This document shows positions 53,937-64,000 of a stretch of DNA of 64,000 bases, piece by piece. The notes beneath the pieces were generated by a model. It saw only the letters and a list, made by a program, of their open reading frames with translations. It had not been told where the DNA came from and ran no database searches. Positions within the stretch are counted from its first letter, which is position 1. Every line of letters begins with the position of its first letter. This stretch comes from Nematostella vectensis. Taxonomy: Eukaryota > Cnidaria > Anthozoa > Actiniaria > Edwardsiidae. The position numbers were made by a program, and so were the translations under genes. Where the stretch lies: NCBI RefSeq assembly GCF_932526225.1, contig NC_064042.1, positions 15,680,751 through 15,744,750 of the forward strand, given 5' to 3'.

Positions 53937-54148
53937 TGACTTCACTGTCACGTGCTCAGCGAGTTGTCGCCCATCCCCCTATGTCACTTGGGGCAATAAG
54001 ACGTCAGGGTCCCCAGTGGCTCATGGGACAGGGAGTGCAATACTGAGTCTACTAAAGATCCAGCGACACCAAGCAGGGGTGTACCAGTGCCAGGCCATCA
54101 ATGATGTTGGGGGGGGGGGGGGGCATAACCCAAGACATCAACGTGCAA
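53937..54148 (+). pseudogene. exon-3-type Ig exon fused to the minisatellite (unit C)
   Basis: It begins abruptly inside exon 3 (TGACTTCACTGTCACGTGC) without its acceptor, keeps SGSPVAHGTGSAILSLLKI and YQCQAIND, then is broken by a run of about 15 G and a deletion. It ends with the exon 3 donor CAAT|GTGAGTAT. It is a dead remnant of a third receptor copy. Confidence 0.75.
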
Positions 54149-54531
54149 TGTGAGTATCTATATAACTACAAAAAGGGAAGAGTTTGTGTGACGAATTCCT
54201 CCGAAGCCGAGGGTGCTGCCGCCCTCTCAACCACACAGGTCAAGGGATATTCGGACCCTCACGTGTAATAGGGGTTTGTCAAGTTTCGGAACGGAACGCT
54301 TCCAGACGATCCCTTACAAGGTTTCTAAGCGAGAAATCGAGCTCGAGCTGGTGGTGCGGAGAATGTACGGCAAGGGGAAAAGACATAAAACCTTGATGGA
54401 ATAAAAAAAGCTACGTAACTTTTTTTCTCGGATGTTTCTCGAGTATACACCGTACCTTTAATTATGCGTCCTACAATTCCTACAGTAATATGAGTCAATA
54501 AAATTTTACCGAGTACTTTTCAATTAATGTA
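54149..54531. other. unit C intron remnant
   Basis: No gene is seen. Around 54460-54500 the sequence resembles intron 3 of genes A and B (ATTATGCGTCCTACAATTCC against TTTATGCATCCTACAATTGC). Confidence 0.5.
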
Positions 54532-54535
54532 TTAA

Positions 54536-55057
54536 GGGGGTATGATACCCAAGACAACAAAAATTTTAAGCAAAAGACTTAGCAGTTTTATTATTTCACA
54601 TATCATTAACCTCATTGAGACTAATCATTCGATACCAATTTTGGCAGTCACTGTTGCTATGGTAACCAAGTCACACCCAAAATACATGATTTTAATGCTC
54701 TTACGGTAACAGCTCTAGCTCTGAAACTATAATTGGAACACAAACCAAACTAAGGATATTCATTGCTAATACCTCAAACTATGTAATGAACCTAAAATTG
54801 CTATATAGTTTACATAAATGGAAAATTATCAAGTAAACAAACAAAAAGCTTATAATTTTAACCAGCATTCTTTGGTAAAAAGCCTTCATATTACTAAGCA
54901 TTGTAAAAATTTCAAGGTTTTTGAGGTTCATTACACTACTACACTATCAATAATTATTCCTGCCAAATTTCATGCAATAATATTAAAAACACAGGAACTA
55001 GTGAGTGTTACGCTGAGTGTTACTTCAAACTTGTAGCTTTTTTAGTATCATACCGCC
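54536..55057. mobile_element. piggyBac-type MITE
   Basis: 522 bp, flanked by TTAA on both sides (54532-54535 and 55058-55061). Terminal inverted repeats GGGGGTATGATAC and GTATCATACCGCC show two mismatches. The TTAA target and short inverted repeats fit piggyBac. There is no transposase. Confidence 0.75.
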
Positions 55058-55854
55058 TTAAGACAACTCTCTCGCTAGCCCTGCTATTGTGTTGATTTGA
55101 TAGCTTGCATGTAGTAATAAATCTCAATTGTGTTTAATTAAAACAATGTTTGTTTTATTATCAATGTATTTCAAATATCTTGTTTACTCTTATTTTTTTT
55201 AGTGCAAATTTGCCCTTTTCAGCTACATAAAGATCCAATTGTAAAATATTGTCACGGGTGCTGGCGGCTACTTAGAGAAGGTTTCGATGCCTCTCTCTTT
55301 TATTTCAGGCTTCTGTTCACGTTAACCCCCACGCCTCTGGGTTTTTTGTACGTCTACATCTCGTACGTTCTTCTTTTAACTTTCGTCCTCTACACCATCT
55401 CTGACTCCTTAGGTTGACGTCTTCTTCCTCATACACCCTGTTCATACATAAGGCCACGCTACTGACATATATGTGAAAAAGGGTAAAAGTTTGAAAGAGC
55501 ACCTGGCTTTTCTTAAACAAATAAGAACATATGCATTCGTGTTGGACATAGTAAATGGCAATTCTTCTGATACTGCAGACACATTCAATAAGAATGAAGA
55601 CACTTGACTCAGATATCAGTCGCATGACAGTAGTATATGTTGAATTCAGATAAACCAGAGATGCCGTCTTTAACTACCAACACGTAAACAATCGAAATTG
55701 TGTTAAATAAAACTTTGTTTGTTCTACATTCAGTTTATTTAAAATGTTTACGGAATCTAATTTCTTCGATGCAAATTTTCCCATTTTAACTATGTATATC
55801 CAATTAATACTCCCCTTCCAAAAATAAAGAAATAACAGGAGTATTTTAATTCAG

Positions 55855-56363
55855 ACAAACCAGAGATGGTACCTTCAACCATGAACACTTCGTCTTGGGA
55901 TAGAAAAGTCCTGAGTCTGCAGTCTAAGACCAGAAGTAAACCATCACCTTAGATCACGTGGTACAAGCCTGGCGGTCAGCCAATCACAGCTGGAGTAAGC
56001 CCTATCTCCGGAGGCAGCCAGCTCCACGTAACAACAACTCAAGACGCAGGGGACTATGGACAGTACAAGTGCCGGGCGTCTGACTTGTTGGGGTCAGTGG
56101 AACGCCTGATATACGTCACTCAATGGTGTAAGTAAACATAGACTTGGTAGCTATTAGTATCAGAGGGACCAAATTAATCATATTTTGACATAGCAATGAA
56201 AAACATATTTTGCAGTGATTATTTCGATGTCATTCGTCTTGCGTTGGATTTGATTGGTTGAAAGTTTAATGTTTAAAGTACATGGCAAACCTCCTACTTG
56301 CTTTTGTTGTGCACAGGTCCACCAAAATCACCACCGACAAACCAAATGCGACAGTCGCAAAAG
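55855..56363 (+). pseudogene. unit C: dead exon-6-type Ig exon and stalk exon
   Basis: Exon 55855-56127 has the normal 273-nt length and borders, but the first Ig Cys codon is TCT (Ser) and an in-frame TAG follows (CCT TAG ATC). The stalk exon 56317-56363 has lost 7 bases relative to unit A' and is out of frame. A truncated exon-6 start precedes it at 55650. No TM exon was found downstream. Confidence 0.8.
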
Positions 56364-56569
56364 GTTGGTTTACCTTTTTTAAAAAGAGATAATACTTTAG
56401 ACATGGACATTTATACAACAACACTCAACTGCGTCTCGTAGTGCACTATTGTTTGTTCATGGCACGCTGTGACGTCATTTGTGCAGTTGACTTTTGGTTG
56501 ACTGTGGAATGAGTCTCGAGTGTTTTGAACCATTAGCTGTTAGTTTTGAGCTTTACTTATTCAGTCCAT

Positions 56570-57560
56570 GATGCTTTCTCTGCAGCAGGAACTATTCATC
56601 TAACCTTTTTACCGAACAGTACCTCCGCAGGACACTGGGACCATTTTCTGAGAGTAATCCAATTGCTGGATCCTTTTTCTTCTCCATGAGTTTCTTGGGA
56701 GTTTACCGATCTCTCGACTGCGCCGTTTGATAGTGCATACTTCGGACTGCTCAGCATGTGCTTGAATACCCAGTCTCAAGCAAACTTCTCAAACGCCAAC
56801 GACTTGTAATGAGAACCTCCATCTGAACGCACGACTTGAGGGATTCCATGTTTCCATCACGAATCGCATCCAGCCTTTTGTCACTAGCTGGGAGTTCACT
56901 TAGTACACTGTCCATGTAACGCTCAATCTACATCATCTTTTGCATAGCGTTGCTCAGTCTCCCTGATGGTTCTTGGGATATACTTCAAAGGTTTCCAGTT
57001 ACCGTCTACATCGGCTTAGGTTACACAACACCTTGTCCATACGAGGATGCATCCGCAGAGACCTTGGTTTCCTTTATTGGGCATATATCGCTAGGACAGG
57101 GACTGTGCTTGGTGCATGCTTTATGTTATCCAACCATCTTTGTTGTAGCTCACCCAATACCCATGCACTGTCCTTGTTCAGAAGATCACGCAGGGGCTTG
57201 GTCATATCTGCAAGATTGAAAACATACTTCCCCAAATGGTTAAGAAGATTCTAAGAATCTTCTCAGCTCTGTCAATTCAGCAGGCTCTGACAGCTTAGTG
57301 ATAGCTTTTTCATTAAAGAGAACAATCTGGATTCTTTCCTTGATAGCAAAATATCCGAGGAATTCTACTCAATCCTGAGAAACATTCTCTAAGTTGAGGG
57401 TTATAGTGGCTTCTGTAGCCTCTCTAGAACAGCATTCAACATCTCATCATATTTAGTCTAGCTGGCTCCAAATACTAGAATATCATCAACATGGCACACT
57501 TGCCCACGCAGTCCATCCATTATGCGCTGCATAAATTTCTGGAAATGCTCGTTAGCTAAA
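56570..57560 (-). mobile_element. decayed Ty3/Gypsy pol fragment in unit C
   Basis: Same RT, RNase H and integrase pieces and same internal gap as at 26810-27850, with independent small indels. It is a shared insertion that dates the A'/C duplication as younger than the retroelement. Confidence 0.85.
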
Positions 57561-59251
57561 CTACTCCCTATTCAAACAGGTGTACCTAGTACTCTGTTTA
57601 GTATACTTATAAATTACAGACAGGGTGAGGGTAAGTTGAAAATTTTCCTTAGCCTTTTGTTATCTTCTGGATCAAGAAGTCTGGTACTAACAGCAGGATA
57701 GCACCAGAGAAAGGACCCAAGGTAATGAGCACCCTAGATAATGTAATATCAGAGTTTCACTTGCACATTCCCTGGATGCCGCTGAAATATCTTATGAAAC
57801 TGGGATCATTTACCGAAGCCTGATCATGGTAAACATGTATTGATCAACTATTAAATTTGGTAAAAAGATAATAAAGATAAATATTGACAAATTGACTTTC
57901 TGTCAAAGTAGAAGTCAACTGGGGTTCAACATCCTCTGACCTGCCCACTACACCAAATTTTCTTCCTGCTTAGGTAAATGTCAAAACACTTTATGGATTT
58001 TTGGTTAATTCTTATACATATGTACAACAGAAGATAGGCACACTTTGCATTTTTGTTATACACCTGTTGTTTCACTAGAATGAGTTTTAATGAAGTGTCC
58101 TCTTACACTACAGCCTTAAAGTGACTTGTATCTTGACTTTATACCTGATGTTTGCTGCTTATGTTTAGTCCTAATGTCCTACCTTCGCCCTATGACAGGT
58201 AATCCGGAATCCGGAATCCATGAAAAAATAAGACTTGGAATCCGGAATCCATGCTACTGGAATCCGGAATCCACACACTAGGATCCGGAATCCAAGACTT
58301 AAGCTGGAATCAGGAATACAAGAATAAGTATAAAAATTATTTTAATATTTGGCTTCTTTTTCCAAAATTCATTTTGATTTATCTGTTTATATGCACGTGA
58401 TTTTCATTTCAACCTTTTGGCGGTTGACGAAGAAGCCATTCCATGGTTATTATTTTATTAGTCAATGAGACGCGGGTAGGTTTGAACATGCGATCAATCA
58501 CCTCCAAGTTCTCGCTTTCTAGCTTCACACAGGCAAGAATCAACAACAAAGGAGGGTAAGGGCAGATTTATTCTTTCGAATTCTTATTGATAATGACATT
58601 CAATTATTTAAATATTTATTGTATTGTAAAAAAACACCCATAAGAAATCGCCTCGCCATATCTGTGAGAACAGGAAGTTCTGATCTCGACGAAGTAATCG
58701 GTCAAAAGAGTTTTCACTTCAAAACACGTGTAAGTTGGGTGTCTACAAAACGAAGACCTAAAACATGTGACCCCAAAAGCTACGACCCCAAAAATATTGC
58801 CGTTATTATTAAACCTACCTTGATTCCCAAAATGGCTACACAGCGTTTTCATGTGGAATCAGTGATCTTTATGAGATAATTAGCTAGTTCAATTTGTTTT
58901 CTTTTAATTGGGAAGGGAAAAGCACTACTTGTGCTTCCAGGTAGTCGTTTCTTAAAACGCTGATAAACTCAGAAACCCGGAAAGTCACACGGTAAACTTT
59001 TTGGGTTTTTCTTAAAAAATCTTAATTGCCCGCCAAAGAGCTAACTTACGGGAAATCGCTTCATGTCTTAGTTGTGTCGAGTTGTAGAAAGTTTTCATCA
59101 CAGAAAAAAAACATTCCACTGCCCGGTATAAAGTGGGCTAATCAAGGCTAACATCAATAAGGTTTCATCTCAGTCAAATGATTTGACATTTAGCTGTCAC
59201 AGTGCGCCTAAAAAATATAAACAGCTTTGCGAAATTAAGTTTTTCTACAAA
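57561..59251. other. intergenic, one short tandem repeat
   Basis: No gene is supported. At 58199-58300 a GGAATCC-rich imperfect tandem repeat (ATCCGGAATCCGGAATCC-like) is visible. A pair of ACAGG/GTGTACC bases near 57580 marks the end of similarity to locus A'. Confidence 0.6.
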
Positions 59252-59306
59252 ATGAGACTTTATTTACTTGTTCTTTGTCTTTCATTTGAAAAATGCCGAT
59301 GCAACG
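59252..59306 (+). CDS. possible signal-peptide first exon of another gene
   Basis: The ATG at 59252 starts MRLYLLVLCLSFEKCRCN, a plausible secretion signal, followed at once by a phase-1 donor AACG|GTAATG, as in exon 1 of genes A and B. A TATA-like AAAAAATATAAAC lies about 40 bases upstream. No downstream exon is recognised within the window, so this stays tentative. Confidence 0.35.
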
Positions 59307-59880
59307 GTAATGTTTGGGGTGAAAGTTGTCTACAGACATCGACAAAACTAGGATTTCAATAACTACTACTATAATCTTCAACAGTCACGACACGTCAAGA
59401 CACGTCTGAGGTATGTTTTGATACTCGTATAATAAACAAAGCCATAGCAGGAATCAGAGGGGGGAAGGGGAGGGGGCAATATCACAAAATAATCTAAAAA
59501 CATGTTTGAAAAAATAAGATAAACATGTTGACAAAAAAAGGCAACAGAAAAAAATAAGATGAAAAAAGGATTTGATTTGAACAGGGAAGTGCGCTTTCCT
59601 GATTTGAACGACTGTTAAATTCTTTTATTGGGAATGAGCTTGTACTCTGATTACTGCTTTTTTGTTGGTTATCATGCAACTTGAAAAATAAGGCCATTGC
59701 CTATAGCTTTCACATACTTTTTGGTGGACTGATATTTGGTTGAGATTATAATCAGGGGCGTACGCAGGTTATAGGCCTGCAGTCACTGGACTGCAAAAAA
59801 ATTGGTGATCTTATTTGCATTACGAGGGAAAAATCAAATGTTTGCTTATTCATTTTTATGTACGTAGTTTAATATATATA
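59307..59880. other. non-coding stretch
   Basis: AT-rich sequence with a GGGGGAAGGGGAGGGGG run at 59459-59475. At 59755-59800 is CAGGGGCGTACGCAGG, a phrase common at the ends of small dispersed elements. No gene is seen. Confidence 0.5.
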
Positions 59881-62800
59881 ATGAGGAAGTCCATATCAAG
59901 CCTATTTATGGCAATGACTGCAATCGCCCAGCGAGTCTCTGACAAAGCGAAGGAAATGGTGGAATATGTCCTTGAACTTCGGAACAAAGGAGAATCATCG
60001 AATGATTCAATTGATGTCCTTTCAACCGTGTTAGATGGTGTCGCGGACAGGCCCTGTACTCTTGAGGCTGCTACAGACGACATCAAACACCTTTGTCTGA
60101 AAGTTGTGGGTTCTTCCGCACATCCCCTCCTCGTCCACTTATCAGAGCTGTGTGAAGAAGGCAACATCAGTGAGCCAAATGATAGTGACGAGGAACGGAG
60201 CTCAACTAGCGAAGGCGACGATGAGGAAGAACATCAAGACAATTCTCCGTTATGACTAGAACCGCCGAAAAAGGCGGATCTCTTACTTGACCTAGAGAAG
60301 ATGGATGAGGCTGCAGCAATGCTTGCTTTCTTAACATCATCTGGGATACTCCCAAAGAACCACGTGTTTTACGAACAGGTTCATTCCTTTTGTTCGCGTG
60401 CACTAGGCGTTGTAGAGGCCGAGGCGTTCACGGAGCTTTATCCCGCATTAACGCGATTCCAGCGTGCAATACAGTTCAATTGAAAGCCTGTCGCTTCTTA
60501 CCTTCTTTGCGGTCGAGGAAACCACGGCCAAGGGCGACATGCGGCTCAGACACCTCAAGGCTTCGTTCAGACACATAATCTGAGCTTCTTACACACAAGG
60601 ACGGTGATAAGACATGCCCCGCCTCCACATCTTGAAGGGCGTGTTTATGGTGAAGACGTTCTATTTTGCATTGAAACATGTGCAGAGAAAGACGTTGTCG
60701 CCATCAAGAGCAACGAAGTGAATGGCTACCTGTGTTGTATCTCCACAGATAAGATGGCAATTAAGCCAGCCTTAGAATATTCTCGGTAGTCGGTAGTCGG
60801 TCTGGTAGACCCCGACCGTCTTTCGTATGATGAAATTCTAAGTATTATGACGTCAAGTGAAAGTGTAACCAGCTTCCTAAAGACGCGACAGTTTGTCACT
60901 CAAGCAAGAGAAGTAAGAGTGAGCTCTCTTGATGACAAAATTAACTTCCCAGTTGGAGTTTTTTACTGCGGGAGCAAGGGAGGTGCGGACACAATAGAAC
61001 ATATGTACCAAGACATATTTAGCGCTGTGAATAGATGTGCACGTTGTGTTCAAGACGATCTGGATTGTATTTGCCATTGTGACATTTGCTTCGAAAATAA
61101 ATCGATGTGCGCACAGTGCCTCCTGCTTGGACATAGCGAGTGGCATCCTCTTCGTCGTCCTTGTCTCGAGTGCCTAAAGGAAAAGGAAATCCCTTGTAAA
61201 CGGCTTCTCCCCTTAGTTTGGTCAACAGATTGTGACCCCAAACAGAAGTCCTTTATGAACAGAATGCTACAGGATAAAGCTTCATACCCTTACCAAGTTC
61301 CTTTCCCAGACCCACCTCATAATATCAAAAGCGTACGGTCAGCGGAATTTTGGTACTGGGTCGACATCAATGCGGCTATCTTGTGAATGTGCGACTTCTT
61401 CTGCTTCTCTGAAGAGAGATGGAAGAAATGAAAAGAAATGTCTCAATGAAGGCTGTTCGCAACAAAGACCGGATGGACGTTGAGACAGCCATTGAGATCC
61501 ATAGACATGGAGTCCAGGCGTCCATCCCGGACAAACAGGTAACAACCACCTTAGTACCAGAGCTAGAATTCAAACAGTGGCGAAGAAATGGCAAAATTCT
61601 CAAGCATCCAGTTGGAGTGTGTTTTTCACCTTGCCATAGTAAGCTTTTCGTTAGCAATCGACATCAGCATGCCGTTTATATGCTCGATATGCACTGTCCG
61701 GTAAACGTAACATTAATTGCAGGGGGCAATGGACCAGGTCACGCAAACGGACAAGGAAAGGGAGTGAAAATGAGAGATCCTGCTGATCTAGATACCGATG
61801 GTAAAGTTATCTGTACGTTTGTGATCAGGGAAATGGCCGAATAAGAGTTATAGACTGCACCTCCCTTTTTTGTCATTCGTCTAGGCTTAATCTAGGTTCT
61901 GACACGTCTGAGAATGGAGATGAGGATAGAGATGGGGACGAGGAATGCGCAACTCGGCGTATTCGCCAGGTGACAGTAGGGGACCTTACTTTGACATCTG
62001 ACTCAGAAGAATGAAGTCTCCATTTGGCATTTGCAGATCACACAAGGATCCTTTTACACTCTATGTATCGGATATTCGCGAGCAAATGTTATTCTCTATT
62101 ACAAATATTAATTCTGATGCAAATGGGAACTATTCTGGACATCTGAATGCCATATTATCTTTTGGCCGGACAAGTATCCTAACGTCGATAACGGTTACCA
62201 GGGATGACGATCACATTCTTGTTGGAGACTGCAAAGAGAACGCTCCTTGTGTCTACGTGTGCTATTTACCTGTGCTATTTTGTATACAAAACAATCACTC
62301 GGACAGTATCAGGTGTTGTGGCTCCTACAGGAATAGCAGTGACCGAGGAAGGAACTGTGTTCGTCTCATCAAGTAAGATCAACACGCTGCTGACCATGAC
62401 AGAGGTGGATCTTATAACCAGTGATAACACCCCAACAGCAATCTCTAGTTCAACAAATGCAGGCCATTGTGATGGTTTAGGTGCTCAGTGGAACGCTCCA
62501 TCAGGGCTTTGTAGCTACAGTAATACGATCTTTGCTTGCGACACTGGTAACAAGGCCGTTAGAATGGTTACATCAGCTGTTGGACTGGTGCATCTCCAGC
62601 AGAATATGTCGATGTATGCCAATGTGTTCTGGATAAGAAGTGTGAGAAAGAGAATTTCCCCGAGAGGTTTGACGAACACAAAAAACAGATAGAACATCTG
62701 GTCGCGTTTTTATTAGATCATGAAGAAAAGGTAAAGGAGAGTACAGGGAAGCTGAGCACGAATGGCCCTGATATGACAATTCCACGTTGCACCCGACAGT

Positions 62801-62943
62801 CATTCCAAATCGCGCTTGACTCACTGACCAGCCTCGCAAACACCTTAACAGAGATCGGCGAAGAGCGAGTCCTGGAGGAGATCAGATTTGCGAGTCTGAC
62901 AACTCTTTCTGTTGAGTGCTTCTTCAAAGCCATGCGTGCCAAC
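59881..62943 (+). pseudogene. decayed intronless gene with Cys-rich and NHL-like regions
   Basis: One frame runs from the ATG at 59881 to 61386 with in-frame stops at 60253, 60481 and 60787 among others. Two or three shifted frames follow to 62943. In order: a helical acidic N-terminus, a Cys-rich zinc-binding region (CARCVQDDLDCICHCDIC, CAQCLLLGH, CLECLKEKEIPC), then beta-propeller-like repeats (HPVGVCFSPCHSKLFVSN, SPFGICRSHK, APTGIAVTEEGTVFVSS, APSGLCSYSNTIFACDTGN), and a helical end (LSVECFFKAMRA). The order zinc domain plus NHL-like repeats recalls TRIM-NHL proteins, but the length and lack of introns fit a retrocopy or a repeated family. The 3' end is cut by a LINE. Confidence 0.55.
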
Positions 62944-63735
62944 AACAACAAACAACAAACATCTTTTATTTGCACACAAAATTAAGTGTTACATCATTTG
63001 TTTTTTTATATTCATATATTTATTGATAGGGAGAGGAGAGAAAAAAAAATGAAAAAAAAAAACAAAACAAAAAACAAAACAAAAACCTAGAGTTGCATAC
63101 CAAGGGGGAACAATACTTCGGTGCGGGCACCATAGAATAGCTTGAGAGCTAAACGGGCTAGGGTGCACTTAAATGTTAGGGAAAAATCCTAGTTTGGAGA
63201 TCTGGAGGCTGTGTGCATAAGCAAGAATGTACGAGAAAAACACAGATATAGAGACACGACAAGGATACAACAAGGATACGACAAGAATACAAGCTGGTAC
63301 AAGCAGAGCGGAAACAAAAACAAAAGGAAGGAATATATGGCCAAGAATTAGGTGATAGTATGGGTTACAGGTGAAGATGTGGGTGGGTTAATAGGTGGCG
63401 ACCAGGTCGTCTGATAATTTTTTTTTGAAGGATTTCATATTTAGGTCTTTGTCATTTTGGGTGAGTTCGTTCCAAATTTGTACACCTCTAAATCTGATGT
63501 TGAATTTCCCGTAGTTGGTGCGTGCTTTAGGTAGGGTGTAACTAGATTTGGCAGAAAGTCGGGTGTTGTATTTGTGGGAAATTATATGAAAGAAAGAGTC
63601 AAAAGTTGTGGGGAGACTTCCTCCGCCAGTTGTGAGGATAGATCTTTGAGGCTTGATTTCATGGGTCGTAGCTTCTCGTCGAACTTTCTATCGAGGAGGT
63701 ACTCGATCGCCTTGAAGTCGCTAGCCATACTAACA
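62944..63735 (-). mobile_element. internally deleted LINE
   Basis: On the minus strand a start (ATG at 63728, MASDFKAIEYLLDRKFDEKL, coiled-coil like an ORF1 N-terminus) runs for about 38 codons. It then joins, near 63612, the C-terminal ORF2 end (HKYNTRLSAKSSYTLPKA, NYGKFNIRFRGVQIWNEL, stop at 63388), followed by a 3' UTR and a (GTT)n tail at 62944. The family is the same as the element at 1-843. It interrupts the preceding pseudogene. Confidence 0.6.
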
Positions 63736-64000
63736 GTGCCAAAGCACTTTTATAAATTGAATATTCACTTCCTCCAATGAACACATTATTACATACAATA
63801 CATATACGACATTGAAGAGCAAATAGACGAGCAGGAAGGGAAGAAAGCTTGACGGCTTAACAAATTTTCCCTCCAGAGCTCCAAGGACAAGGACCTCACC
63901 ATACGGACTCTCGACCCGAATCACCCTACCGATTATGACATGCCAATTATGACCAATTATGCCCAATTATGCCGATTATGACATGCCAACTATGGTGGAG
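63736..64000. other. sequence upstream of the LINE start; short AATTATG repeats
   Basis: Probably LINE 5' UTR or flank. From 63930 a short imperfect tandem of CAATTATG/CGATTATGACATGCCAA is visible. No gene is supported. Confidence 0.4.

Overview
The window looks like animal nuclear DNA, most likely cnidarian and probably anthozoan (inference). It is AT-rich, has phase-1 immunoglobulin exons, and is full of minisatellites, MITEs, LINE and Ty3/Gypsy fragments. One complete GC-rich Polinton/Maverick (virus-like) element is present. No bacterial-type operons, rRNA or tRNA genes were recognised.

The backbone is a duplicated immunoglobulin-superfamily (IgSF) receptor locus. Gene A (5170-18970) can be assembled from 11 exons with matching splice phases into an open 691-codon reading frame: signal peptide, a V-like domain without the usual disulfide, four C2/I-type Ig domains, a short stalk, one transmembrane helix, and a 110-residue tail with eight tyrosines and a textbook ITAM spacing (YAEL-x6-YQPL). 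Gene B (44061-52260) has the same architecture plus two FN3 exons, but its tail exon has been deleted. Between A and B the membrane-distal domain is highly diverged while domains 3-6 are nearly identical. This is the pattern expected of a variable recognition receptor such as hydrozoan Alr, though that comparison rests on architecture only. Behind each gene lies a third, partial IgSF unit (A' at 22.9-28.2 kb, C at 53.9-57.6 kb), each with an exon-6-like Ig exon, a stalk exon and a shared, decayed Gypsy pol. Only A' also shows a transmembrane exon with an almost absent cytoplasmic tail.

Intron 4 of gene A is dominated by a 6.2-kb array of a 23-bp unit that carries a consensus 5' splice site (AAAT|GTAAGTG). 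It amplifies the exon 4 donor itself roughly 230 times. Gene B has about 18 copies at the same place. Two 451-bp MITE copies sit inside the larger array.

Between the two loci, at 30467-42887, a 12.4-kb Polinton interrupts an unrelated host ORF. It is flanked by a perfect 6-bp target duplication (GCGGAA) and has ~300-bp terminal inverted repeats. It carries capsid and packaging genes, several small membrane-protein genes, an intact DDE integrase, protein-primed-type PolB, an SF1 helicase with an HNH-like zinc domain, and a zinc-ribbon protein. Most of the large genes carry stops or frameshifts, so this copy is dead or decaying. No adenain-type protease was seen.

The left edge holds a LINE 3' end and an 18/21-bp minisatellite. 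The right edge holds a possible new signal-peptide exon, a decayed intronless gene with a Cys-rich and NHL-like region, and an internally deleted LINE.
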